From Crocodylus rhombifer (Eukaryota; Chordata; Crocodylia; Crocodylidae): a stretch of DNA of 64,000 bases. The DNA lies in contig JAVSML010024014.1 of the NCBI GenBank assembly GCA_038503035.1, positions 1 through 64,000 of the forward strand, read 5' to 3'. Shown here one piece after another: positions 1-9,895 of this stretch. Within the stretch, counting starts at the first letter, position 1, and every line of letters begins with the position of its first letter. The notes beneath the pieces were generated by a model. It was not told where the DNA came from and did not search any database. It was given only the letters and a program-made list of their open reading frames with translations. A program made the position numbers and the translations under genes.

Positions 1-1263
1 TTTTTTTTTTTTTTTAGGATGACAAGAGAAAGGTGAATTACTGATGCTAGTTAACAGGATAGAGCCATAGATAAACAATTATTCTACACCAAAATAAAAA
101 GATGTAATCTTTTTTAGAGGAAGTACAAAATGCCCATAAAGTAAGCTCCCTACAGAGAACTACAGCTCATTTCAGGGAGCATTCTTCGTGTTATATATCA
201 TAGTAATTAGTTATTAACTTCACAAGGATATAAGCACGTCCTTACGGGCCCCAATACTGGTTATTATGTATTTGTTCATTCAGTTGGTTTAGGTCTTGAT
301 TCAGTAAATATTTAAGTTTTGGTTTTAACTCAGCACATGCCACTGAGAATTAAGCACATGCTTTTGTAGATGGAAGTAGAATTAATTGTATGTTTATGGG
401 TTACCTATGCACTATATTCAATGATACAATAAGGTAATGACTTGGCTTTAAATGTGTGAACTTCCTTAAGCAGAGAGGGTGGTTAGCCTGAAGTCAAGCA
501 GAATCATCTAGGACAGTAATTATCAATGAACAGGGCATGGTACCTTGGAATGCTTTGAGATTCTTTCAGGGGTGCCATTGGTGTTGGCTCTGGATTTATG
601 CCTGGTGAGGGCGGGGACCTAACCCCCAGACTGACCAAGACCTTTCCATTCAATAATAGGCAAATTTACTGATACACAGTGATAACAGAAAAGAAACCAT
701 ACAAACAATCAAGAAATTCTATATATCTAGCAATTCTAGGGTTGTTATCAGTCAAGATGCATCTGGCCAGGATGCAGGCTTTACTTGGAAGGCTCTCTCT
801 TAGGCGTCAGATGTCAGAAGCCTGGAGGAGGGATGCCGAGGCCCACCTATCCCCCATGAGACAGGCTGTTGGTATGCCTTCTGTCCATGTTGGCTTTGGG
901 GACCCTTCCTGAGGAATGGGGACAGGGACTTCTCTCAGGGACCCTGCCAGACAGGAGGACATGGAAGAAGAGGACCGTTTGTTACTCTTAAGTCTCTGCT
1001 TTTGTATTCACCTTTCCTCCTGATGAAACTCCATCCATGGCAATCACTGCTTGGTCTTTCTGTGGTCATACTGTCCATGTTCTGTTTTGTCAGTACATTC
1101 CAAGCTCATCAAATGCCCACTCTTCCCAAAGCAGGAATTTTAGGCCCTCCTCTTTGGCCTTGTAAGCTGGTGCCACCTTATTTCTAGTTATGGAAGTGTG
1201 GTATATGCCCCCAATTTCTCAGACTGTGTGTCCTTGTTTGTTAGACAGCCTGTCTGCTTCTGA
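1..1263. other. Noncoding stretch, no gene seen
   Basis: The window opens in a 15-base T run. The rest is AT-rich DNA with a moderately GC-rich patch around 590-960. The open frames here (for example 679-912 and 1002-1187) have low-complexity or chance composition, without a recognisable domain or splice context. The patch near 570-620 begins with a hAT-like phrase (CAGGGGTGCC), but I could not find a matching end. Confidence 0.5.
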
Positions 1264-1561
1264 AGGCTAATAAAACTGTGTGTGTAAGACCCAGGTATTT
1301 AGAAATAAATTAACCCCTGTTGCCCATCCTGAACCATTCTAACACCCACACCCACACCTACACATACTTCCTGAACATAAGGTTACAATGAACTGTTCTC
1401 ATCAGATCTTCAAAAGTACTCAATAAAACCTACTACGCTTTGGAAAAAAACCTTAGTTTATAATGCTAAAAATATATTTTTTGGAACTTTGTTAGCTGAG
1501 GCAGTTGATGGTAGTGCCATCTCTTTTAAGGTCTAATTTTTCAAAAACACTAAGTACAGGC
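1264..1561. repeat. Copy A of a diverged ~300-bp repeat (partner at 5446-5750)
   Basis: This stretch and 5446-5750 share a collinear series of blocks: CTTCCTGAA, then ATCAGAT.TTCAAAAGT, then CTTTGGAAAAA, then TTTATAATGCTAAAAAT, then GTTAGCTGAGGCAGTTGATG, then AGTGCCATCTCTTT. Divergence and small indels indicate an old repeat or local duplication. The upstream part has an AATAAA-like signal near 1269, so the parent could be an old LTR end. The solo LTR at 1562 abuts copy A on its right and may have inserted into it. Family unknown. Confidence 0.65.
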
Positions 1562-2511
1562 TGTGGTGGGCCAGTAGGGGGAGCTCCTGCATTGAGCCTC
1601 CCACCTCACTGTGCCCCTACAACTTCCAGACTCCATGTGTCTCTCTAGGGGCACCTAAGCCCTGGCAGACCCGCTTTCAAGCTGCACCGCAGAGTCCAGG
1701 GGTAACATAAGCTGCCACCACCCCGAGAAGGGACTCTTTTAAGGTCTGTGTCCTCAGGGAAACACAGGCCTAATAGTCCAATGGATACTCGACCCAGCAC
1801 AAACATTTGGAGAACTTCCCCATGTTGGGGGCCAAAAAGGAAAGTCTCCCTTAGTCCGCAGACCTAAGGGGCCTCTTACGCATAATTTAGACCCACCCTT
1901 CAACAAGTCTCCTACGCTGGTCACAAAGGAGAACTTTACTGATTACAGGGGGGAGGGTGAAAATAGGGTACAAAATAGAGCAATATCATAGAAATCCCAT
2001 TGAGCAAAACAGTCTGGCTGAGGTAGCCTTTTGATCATGCATCTGAGTTACTGCTAGATATATATCTAATCGGATCTTGAGAAGCGTACTCACAAGCATC
2101 ATCCAGAGGCTGTTGGAGATTCCCTCTGGGGGCAGGCCTTTCCTAGCTCATGAGTTATGGGGGAGAGAGTCAGTTTCAGATGGTAAAACTGCTCTCTGAG
2201 TCCCCCACATGGCTGCTGCCCCCTCCTCCTGGGCAGTCTTAACTTATAAAGCCCCTGTGACCTCATTCACCTGGTCCAATGGAGGCCAGCACCTGTTGGC
2301 TGTTGGCCAACCAATTTGAAATGCATCATCAGTTGCCGGGCAGACTCTAGCCCACCAGCTAGATGCCCCTCACCCAGGTAGGTGATACCAGTCAGGTAGG
2401 CAGAGGGAGCAGGTTTCCCCCCTCCCTCAGGAATGTATCCATCTCAGGTTACCTAAAGGGATAAGGTAAAGGTGTGTCTTCTCTGCTGGGCCCATCCTAA
2501 TCAAATTGTCA
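1562..2511 (-). mobile_element. Solo LTR, family 1 (endogenous retrovirus or LTR retrotransposon type)
   Basis: The element begins TGTGG and ends GTCA. It is flanked by CAGGC on the left and CAGGG on the right, a 4/5 match to a 5-bp target-site duplication. Read on the minus strand, an ATTGG (inverted CCAAT) motif near 2275-2285 precedes a TATA motif near 2243-2250, as in an LTR promoter, so the LTR points left. No internal gag, pol or env reading frame follows on either side, which fits a solo LTR left by recombination. A truncated relative lies at 33899-34160. The exact right end could be shifted by two bases. Confidence 0.7.
2243..2285 (-). promoter_or_regulatory. LTR promoter motifs (CCAAT box and TATA box)
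   Basis: On the minus strand CTCCATTGGACC is followed about 30 bases later by GCTTTATAAG. Order and spacing suit an RNA polymerase II promoter in the U3 part of the LTR, with the start about 25-30 bases further left. Activity cannot be judged from sequence. Confidence 0.45.
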
Positions 2512-3389
2512 CAGGGCAGAAATTTTGGGGAGAAACAAAGGGGCTTGCTGCCACACAGGCATTCAAGAAAGCTGAAGCAGAAGTACCCTAAATTTCAAGC
2601 TTTACTCTATGCACCCAAAGTTTGGTTGGGAGCAAGCAAAATGCGTGTTAGCCCTTTGCAGGAGGAGGGGGCTGTTGCATGCTTTCCAGCATGCCTCATG
2701 GGGTCCCCAAGCTGCCAAAAATTCCCAAGCAAAGCTGAAAGGCTGAGTGATCCCTGATAGTCTGGTGGGGAAATCATGGCCACCCACTTGGGCCTGATGT
2801 GGCAGCAGCTTGTCATGGAATGCACCCTCATGGCCATGAGCTATCTGCTGGCTGTCCTGGATACATACCCACCCAGTATGTACATATGTGAGACACTGAA
2901 GGGCACATATCCACCCAGTGTCCCCTGTGCCCACCAGACGTACATGACTGTGTGTGTCAGCTCAGACATCCTTAGTTTACAACCTTATAACATGGAAGAA
3001 TTTAGTATAGTGGGTTGTATTACTGGCATGTCCAGTTTCAACCCCAAATAGTACATGTCAAATTTTATTAATTCCATTTTTTCACTTTTACTTTTTCTTT
3101 CGCCTAGCTTGAACTGGCACTGCATAAGTTCCTGTTTTGAGGAGATTTCAGTATAAATATAGATGTCACAAATGAGAAGGCACAAGCCAACACACTCTCA
3201 AGAAATTGTCTTGCATTTTTAGTCATTCATTTTCAGAAGCAAGGAGAGTATGAAAGAGGTATGAGAAGGAGATTAGAAGTGATCATCTGTACTCATTACT
3301 TTCCATCATCCAGAGATGTAACTCTTTAAGAACAGACATAAGCAGAACTATTCTAGTGTTGGAACCAAAACCATGTGCCCAGTTCAGAT
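2512..3389. other. Noncoding stretch, no gene seen
   Basis: Mixed-composition DNA with overlapping short frames on both strands (2602-2934 minus, 2776-3051 plus) and no protein signature. A short imperfect tandem phrase, CATACCCACCCAGTATGTAC and CATATCCACCCAGTGTCC, occurs near 2862-2920. I see no transposon termini. Confidence 0.45.
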
Positions 3390-3765
3390 GCAAGACTCCA
3401 TGAATGCTGCATGCTCCCAGAGGCTGGCGGGGCATGGTGACTGCCCACAGGCAGTGTCGCTGGTGGGAGTGTGTCAGCAGTGAGTGGGGAGCTCCCACAG
3501 GCAGCTGCGGCAGTGGCAGGGTGGGCCAAGCAGGGAGCTCCTACAGGCGGCCGCAGTGGTATCAGCGGGGGGGGGCGGAGATGTGGCAAGTGCCAACCTG
3601 CTGTCAGCAACCACCGCAGACGTCACCAGCAGTGTTGGCTGTGGCCAGTGGTGAACAAGGAATGCCCACAGATGCCGCTGGTGGTGTCGGCAGTGAGGGG
3701 GGAGGTTACAAGTGATGACTGCCTGCAGGCGCTGTCAACAGTGTCGGCAGCGCTTTTCACAGCGG
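3390..3765. repeat. GC-rich degenerate tandem (VNTR-like) block
   Basis: A GC-rich block in an AT-rich setting, built of loosely repeated phrases such as GGGAGCTCC.ACAGGC followed by runs of CAGTG and GGC. Two of the clearest units start near 3487 and 3533, and diverged ones continue to about 3750. Open frames of 103-157 codons through it arise from GC-rich composition and absence of stops. The parent element is not recognised. Confidence 0.5.
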
Positions 3766-5445
3766 GTACATTGCCAATCTCATGGGGTGCATGTGCACCC
3801 GTGTGCACTGCCTTCACATTGCCAATAAAAGACTCTATGCAAACACTCCCCTATGCCCCACTGCCTGTTCTGCAGACATACAATGCCTCCTACCTGCTGC
3901 TAATGTTAGGGTGCCAGCCAATTAGGCAATCAAAAAAGAACTGATGGAATATTGACACAGTATCAAATGCCTGGTGACCCAAAGTCATCCTTTCTGGGGC
4001 ATGAGCCAGCAAATGTGAGACCCTGACTGCCTGCACTTAATAGGGCTTCAGAGGGGTAATGCTGCTTGCCTCTTGACTTCCTAAATTCTATACAGTTTTT
4101 AGGGAATCTGCTGGGTTCAGAAGGGAATATAAAATCACTGCTTCTTTTGCAGACAGCAGATTGGGAGGATGGGGAAAGCATTTCTTCTCCTTCCACTGAA
4201 AAATATATGGTGTTGACTAAGGAGAGCATCATTAACACTGTGCCCCAGATGTTTGGTTGCTGACTGTCTGTAAGAAAGGAACACTACATAAAGGCTAGCA
4301 AGACCATCGGATATTATTATTCATATAGCAAAGGAAAGTGATAACTGTAAAACAGTAACCAATAAAACAACGTGAGAGATTGACAAAAAAAGAGTTACCC
4401 TGCTAACTTTGGGACTCCCAGCAATGTATCTCAGACTCTGTAACAGACTGTTTGAACCAACTTTCTATCAAGTGCACATGGTTCCAAATTATTACCAGAG
4501 AAACCATAATTATTAGAAATTGGTTTTAAGACATGAAAAGCTGCTTTATGGGCCAGTCAAGGCATCCAAGTTTTTTGGGACTTCATGTCTGTGAACTGGC
4601 TAGACTTATGGGTTTCCAGTCCTGCATCCTATATTGAGTGCAGGCAGTGTCCACATTTTTCACACTCTACATTTTACACATGCATTCAGTTTTGCAAAGT
4701 AGTGATGCTACATATTCTGATATACATTTTGGGCATGTTAAAGTATATTTTTACATCTTTTAGGTAACCTGCTCATTGCCAGAAATCAGTGCAGATGAAT
4801 TAACTCTTAAAACAAGATAGCTGTAAGCAGAGACAGCCCTGGTTTCTTTTAGCCTGAAATTGGAGCTGAAGCACATTCATCACTTGCTCACCTGCACCCA
4901 TGACAATATGCAATAAGTAAAATTCAGCAATAAGCAGTTTTCATTGTGTGCATGGATCTATGCTAACCAAAGGTGCTAGAATGGGGATAGGTAAGCCCAG
5001 TGGGGAAAATGGATCAAGCCAAGACATGAGGACAGAACAATAACCATCCTTGCCAAGACCGCACCCTCATGGTGAGTCAGGAAGTCCATTTGGAGAGAGA
5101 GGACTTGGGCCTGGCAACAGAGACTTTGCTGATACTTGTCAGTGGCAGCCTGGAGGCGGGGCTGGACCAGTGCTCAGGCAGAGGATTTGAGCTCTAACCA
5201 AAGCTAGAGCGCTGCCCTGTGAAGGGGTGTGAGCAGGGTGCCACAAAGCCCCATGGGTTGTTGGTGGAATAAGACCTACTTTGAGTCGAGATGGGATCTG
5301 CGCTCTAACCTAAAGTACTGAAGTTGGTACCATATCCATTCAGGGTTATTTTAGAGTGGGAGCTGCCATTTTTTCTGTGCTCTGTGTGTCCTGTGACCAT
5401 CTTTTTGTTTATGGTTGTAGAGTGCTTTCTACAAGCCTACCGTGC
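3766..5445. other. Noncoding stretch, no gene seen
   Basis: AT-rich DNA to about 4980, then a more GC-rich interval around 5000-5330 in which the phrase CTCTAACC recurs (about 5191 and 5306). This interval may belong with the old repeat copy that starts at 5446. No open frame above 91 codons and no transposon end could be supported. Confidence 0.4.
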
Positions 5446-5750
5446 AATAAGTATAACTTCTGTACCTGGCTTAAGTTGCCACCCTACCCTGCCTTCTGAT
5501 TAACTTGCATGCTTTAGTGTTTAAAGTTAAGTATTAAGTACCTTCCTGAATACAAAGCTATACAAACTGCTCTTATCAGATTTTCAAAAGTGAACATTGA
5601 AAGGTGCTGAACTTTGGAAAAACTTGGTTTATAATGCTAAAAATGTTTTGGCTTTTTTGTTTGGTTTTTTGGAAATATATGTTAGCTGAGGCAGTTGATG
5701 GCTAAGTTTAGTGCCATCTCTTTAAGATTCAAATTTTTGAAAGTGGGCAT
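5446..5750. repeat. Copy B of the diverged ~300-bp repeat (partner at 1264-1561)
   Basis: Matches copy A in the same orientation across the blocks listed there, with extra T-rich insertions around 5655-5680. Whether the two are interspersed copies or ends of one decayed element about 4.2 kb apart is not resolved. No coding remnant between them supports the latter. Confidence 0.6.
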
Positions 5751-7620
5751 TTCTTTTGCACATAAAATACCATCTTGCACATATCTGTGCCTGCACCATC
5801 CAGGTGTAACCACTTGTGCACATTATAAATATTTCTAATGGTTGTGCACACTTGAAACGTTCAGAAATGTATATATGTAAATAATATTACAAGCTCTATT
5901 GACAAATCCCACTGGGATTAATGAGTTTAGGCTGTTTCAGTACTTGAAGTCTTTATGCAGGTACTAGACATTTTTCTCGTGTAAATACAGATGCTTGCAC
6001 CTGCACTTTCCAGGTGCAAATATTTTCCTACACAGTTTTGCAGCTTCCCGTCTGGAAACAGGATAAAAATTTCTCTGAGCATTTATCATGAAGTCATAGA
6101 ACCATGAAACTTGTCATGCCACATGAGCCTCCGGCTGCCATTTTGGATTTGCCTTGATTGAAGTCATTCCATTGCTATACCTAGAGAGAATATGAAAAGA
6201 GCATTGATAATAATGAAATGGGGTTTCTCAGTGTGATGAAAACTTTTTAAATGTTCCTAATTTACTTAGCAAACAATTAAAAAGATGTCAACAATCTAGA
6301 AGCCTTAAATTAAAAAAAAGAAATAAAAAAAAAAGAAATTAAGATTAAATTTTTGTCTCTGCTTCCTGCCTGGAGTCTGACTGGCCAGTGCCTGTATGAA
6401 ATGGGCAAGAGCTGTGCAGACAAGCTTGACTCTATTAGGCAGAGCTGTGACTGCCCACATAATCTCTTTAGTAGTGCGATAACCCTTTGTTGTTGTTGTT
6501 GTTCTCTAAAATCCTATAGCTTTCTTACAGGAATAATTTTATTTATTTCAAACAAAATGAAAACGTATAAAGAAAACCAAAATGCTGAGCCAAGTAGTTT
6601 TGAGTGCTCTTTAGGAAATATAATAATTATAACGATAAAAATAAGTAAATAAATAAAGTTAAAAGAAACTGTTGTCAACCTCTCAAATTACTGTCCTGAG
6701 CCATAATTCTCATAAATCCCCATTTGTAAACTGATGCTCAACCTTCAAGTCCCTATATAAAATAATGTATGCAACTCCTGGACTTTATTTGTATACTGCA
6801 CTTTTTCTTCACACCTACACCAAGTAAATCAGTAAATCAAGTAGCATAATTTGCATCTTTTTCCAGGAGCTCAGGTGTGATTTAATCTTTTGCCTGACTG
6901 CATGATCTTATTAACATGCAACTATCTGTTTGATGACAATCTGCAGGAATTTGCATTTAGACAACTGCTATATTCATTTGTACTGTCCTTCTGAATTTTA
7001 GGATAATTTGCTTGACACTTGTTGCATGTTTTGCAGTCTCTTTTGGCACCACGCACTTTTTAAGCTGTCTGCTTCCTTACTTGCTATTTTTTTAATTTTG
7101 TGCATCCAACTTCACCATGTTCTAGCACCTTACTGCCTCCCTTCTCCATCCCTGTCCAGCCTGCCCCTCCACTCTCTCATCCCCCCTAGCTCTCTCTAAT
7201 GCTTAATCCTACTGTCCTGTCTTCCCAAGACCTTTGACCACCTCCTGTAATGAGACCAGAAGAGAGATCTAGGCCCAGTTAGTCACAACCAGGAAGTCAG
7301 GGTATTTCATTCCCTGAGGCAGCAAGGGAACAAGTGCAGCAAGCCTGGATCAGTGCTCTGGACCTGACTGGTCTTAGTAGCACAGTTAGAACAGCCAATC
7401 CCATGAGGCCACAGATCAGGTCCCACCTGCTCCAGCATGTAAGGGCTGGGTCCACCTTCCAGTACTTTGTCTGGGGGAAGACTGAAATATTTGGTGCTGG
7501 CCTTTGTGAGCTTTCTTGCTTCCCCTATTGCATCTCTGGTTTGACTTCTGACTTATGGCATATTCTGACTCTTCCTTTGGCTCCTGATTCCAGTTCTGAT
7601 TTCTGTTGAATCCTGATGCT
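5751..7620. other. Noncoding AT-rich stretch with simple repeats
   Basis: Contains an A-rich run at about 6310-6340, a short TTG repeat at 6489-6503 and a pyrimidine-rich patch at 7130-7195. From about 7240 to 7620 the composition becomes more balanced and resembles part of an older repeat that continues, after removal of the 7621-8304 insertion, at 8317. No gene is supported. Confidence 0.45.
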
Positions 7621-7675
7621 AGGCAGACAAGGTTTTTTGGGTAGATGTGATATCTTCTATTAGGCCAACTAAATT

Positions 7676-7970
7676 CAGGAAACCCTCACTATTCGCAGGT
7701 TCAGCATTCACGGTTTCAAAGATTCGTGAATACTGAACCCACATTTAAAATGAACTTTCTACATTTACAGGAGCTCCTTGGGAACATCCTGCTTCCTGCC
7801 ACAGCACTGCCACTGCCACGCTCCCACATGCTGCTGCTGGAGCCATGTCCCCCATCCTCACCTCAGCCACCAGGAGCACTGCATTCATAAACACAGTGCC
7901 TTCCTCACAGATTTCACCATTCACGGGGGGATATGAGAACATATCCCCCATGAATGGCGAGGGTTGTATT
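7676..7970. mobile_element. Tigger-like (Tc1/mariner) non-autonomous element nested in the Penelope-like copy
   Basis: The left end reads CAGGAAACCCTCACTATTCGC and the right end, reversed, AATACAACCCTCGCCATTCA. These are imperfect inverted termini of the ACCCTCnCTATTCGC kind seen in Tigger elements. A TA follows on the right (7971-7972), while the left dinucleotide is TT, a probable mutation of the TA duplication. The insertion cuts the minus-strand Penelope-like copy exactly within its CCAACTAAATTAGTTGG-like stretch, so it is younger than that element. No transposase frame. Confidence 0.7.
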
Positions 7971-7990
7971 TAGAAAAAATTGTTCTTTGG

Positions 7991-8020
7991 AAGCTTTTGG
8001 GCACAGACACCCTTCTTCAG
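7991..8020 (-). other. Decayed hammerhead-ribozyme-like core, minus-strand copy
   Basis: On the minus strand CTGAAGA is followed by GGGTGTCTGTGCCC, which can form a GGG/CCC stem with wobble pairs, and then AAAAGC. A hammerhead core is CUGAnGA, stem II, then GAAA. The first G of GAAA is A here, as expected from decay of a CpG (CCGAAAG to CCAAAAG). The copy is therefore probably inactive. Confidence 0.45.
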
Positions 8021-8161
8021 GCATAGGGAGAGTCTAGCTTCTTCCTTCATGTTGCAAAGTTTCCATTTCAAATGGTAAAATTCAATATCTCCCATGCTTT
8101 AGAGTTGTTGGTTGTAGCCATGTTGGTTTAAGGACTTAGGTAGATGAGGTTCTCCCTATGC

Positions 8162-8190
8162 CTGAAGAAGGGTGTTTGTGCCCAAGAGCT
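8162..8190 (+). other. Decayed hammerhead-ribozyme-like core, plus-strand copy
   Basis: CTGAAGA at 8162-8168 is followed by a GGG...CCC stem at 8170-8183 and then AAGAGCTTG where GAAAGC is expected. The agreement with the minus-strand copy in order and spacing supports one ancestral motif. Catalysis is unlikely without the GAAA. Confidence 0.45.
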
Positions 8191-8316
8191 TGCAAAGAAC
8201 ATTTTTCCAACTATTTAGTTGGTCTATTAAAAGATATCACCTCTACCCAAAGAACCTTGTCTGCCTATGTTTTAAGACCGACACAGCTACAACCAACAAC
8301 CCTAAATCCTGATGCT

Positions 8317-9435
8317 GGCTTTTGATCCTGGCTGCAGTCACAACTCTTGGAATATTCAGACTCCAGCTGGGGTCCTTATTCTGTTTCTGATATCTGGCAC
8401 CCATGGACATCCCTGCTTCTCAAGAACACAGCCCCAGATTTTGCACATGTCAGATATGCAGATAGGTCCAGGGGTGGGGGGAAGAATGCAGAGATGCAGT
8501 TGCACCCCAGCTTTCGTTCGCATATGAAGTGGCTCTGGTCTCCCACCCCTGGCACAAGGCCAGGGAGACTTGGTGCAGGTGGCACTACATGGTGGATCCA
8601 GGTGTGAGCCCATGCCCTGGAGGCCACGTGGGGTGGCTCAGGTCTACAGCCCCCAGCATGAGGCCAGGCATTTAAAGTGGAAGCCTTGCATGCAGGGCCC
8701 TGGTTGTAACCAAGACCCAGAATGCTGCAAGGTGGCTCAGGGCCCCAACCCTGGGCAGAAGTAAAACCCTCATTGCACACCATGGTGCACAGGGCTACCA
8801 GTGGCCAGTGGACCCCAAAGAAGCCAGAGATAGCAAGAAATGTTCCAGGAGAGAGAGAAAGACCCTTCACTACAGCCCTGGAGTCATGAGTTACTGGGGA
8901 AAAGAACTTCCACAGGGGAGGGGGAATGCACCTGGGTCAGTAAGTCTGATCATTGCAGGGGAAACCCAGAGGGACAGGGCTCCCTGAGTTTGGACTTTTA
9001 GGTTATTGAGAAACATTTTGGCTAGGCTGAGGAGAAGACCTAGAGGGCACTGGGGGAGTTTCTCCTGTCCCCCTCTCAGCCACAGGAACACAGCCAAGGC
9101 TCCAGAGCAGCCTGGGCCTTGGCGTCTTTGTATAGTTAACTTGAGTTCAAGAGTTGCTATGCCTTATATTCTGTGAGCTGACGCCTTGTATTTTGTATGT
9201 TTATAATTATGTAGCTGTGAGTTAATAGAGTTTAAGATTTGTCAATCATTTTGAAATATTAGTTTAATCTTGTGGGGCTGAGTATTTATTTAAAATGGAA
9301 GTATAGAAGTGTATGTATTAGTATATGAGTATTCAATGTTTATGTGAATTTAGATGTAAATGGAGTTCAATATTGTATGCTGTATTTTGTGTATTGTTAT
9401 ATTTGTAAATTTATAATACAATAGAAGTTAAAGTA
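8317..9435. other. Noncoding stretch with a GC-rich half, no gene seen
   Basis: 8317-9120 is relatively GC-rich with loosely repeated phrases (for example GGCCAGGGAG and ATGAGGCCAGGC), giving overlapping open frames up to 164 codons that lack any recognisable domain. From 9130 to 9435 it is AT-rich. The left part continues the sequence that precedes 7609 once the inserted element is removed. Confidence 0.45.
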
Positions 9436-9751
9436 GAGTAAAAGCTTTGCTATTCAGCATCCATGGGGAATGGGGGATGCCGGATAACATAATATGCTGG
9501 TTAACTAAGCGTTAACCGTTTCTGCCACCACTTCTGGGGTGTCGTTGACCCTCCCACAGGCCCTGCGGACCCTGAGGGACAGGGAGCCGGGCCCCACACA
9601 GCCTGTTATTTTCCAGGCCATGGGGGCTTGGAGAAACCGTAAGTGCCACAGTGCAGTGAGCACTTCCTGTTTCACTTTACCTTACAAGTCAGCATGCCGG
9701 TTAATAGAACATACTGGCTTGTAAGGTGCTGATTAATGGAGCTTTTACTGG
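9436..9751. mobile_element. Tigger-like MITE
   Basis: The left end GAGTAAAAGCTTTGCTATTC and the reversed right end CAGTAAAAGCTCCATTAATC are inverted termini of about 30 bases, followed on both sides by CAGCA-type phrases. TA lies directly outside each end (9434-9435 and 9752-9753), the duplication expected for Tc1/mariner. The length, about 316 bp, with no transposase frame indicates a non-autonomous copy. The terminal one or two bases are uncertain. Confidence 0.75.
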
Positions 9752-9804
9752 TATGTGACTTTTAGTGAGGCCCAGCTGGGATCCTCCATAGTAGTTCCTA
9801 GTGA

Positions 9805-9895
9805 TGTGTATATATACATATATATAGAGTGAATAGGGTAGTAGTCTTATAGAATATGTATATGTATATATATGTTTGTGTTATATACATATTTA
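9805..9895. repeat. AT-rich alternating simple repeat
   Basis: Interrupted (TA)n and TATG runs (TGTATATATACATATATATA and similar). They are likely DNA-unwinding and mutation-prone. No element boundary is associated with them. Confidence 0.7.

Larger units (their letters stand above)
7621..8304. mobile_element. Penelope-like inverted-pair insertion with 12-bp target-site duplication
   Basis: The interval is flanked by a perfect 12-bp direct repeat, AATCCTGATGCT, at 7609-7620 and 8305-8316. Inside are two copies of one sequence head to head: a minus-strand copy (about 7621-8030, interrupted) and a plus-strand copy (about 8104-8300). Both carry the phrases CTGAAGAAGGGTGT, AAAGAAC, CCAACTA, AAAAGATATCACCTCTACCC and CCTTGTCTGCC. 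Known Penelope-like elements insert as inverted partial copies with variable duplications and carry hammerhead-ribozyme motifs in their terminal repeats. The structure seen here fits that description. The family name is an inference; the boundaries are seen directly. Confidence 0.75.

Noticed and set aside
3404..3944. 103- and 157-codon plus-strand frames
   Set aside because: They follow the degenerate GC-rich tandem block and have no recognisable domain.
1262..5750. A complete endogenous retrovirus between the two diverged copies
   Set aside because: No gag, protease, polymerase or envelope signature could be read between them in any frame, and the solo LTR at 1562 is an independent insertion.
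8376..8870. 164-codon minus-strand frame
   Set aside because: GC-rich repeat-like DNA; a rival frame exists on the plus strand over the same bases, and no motif was seen.
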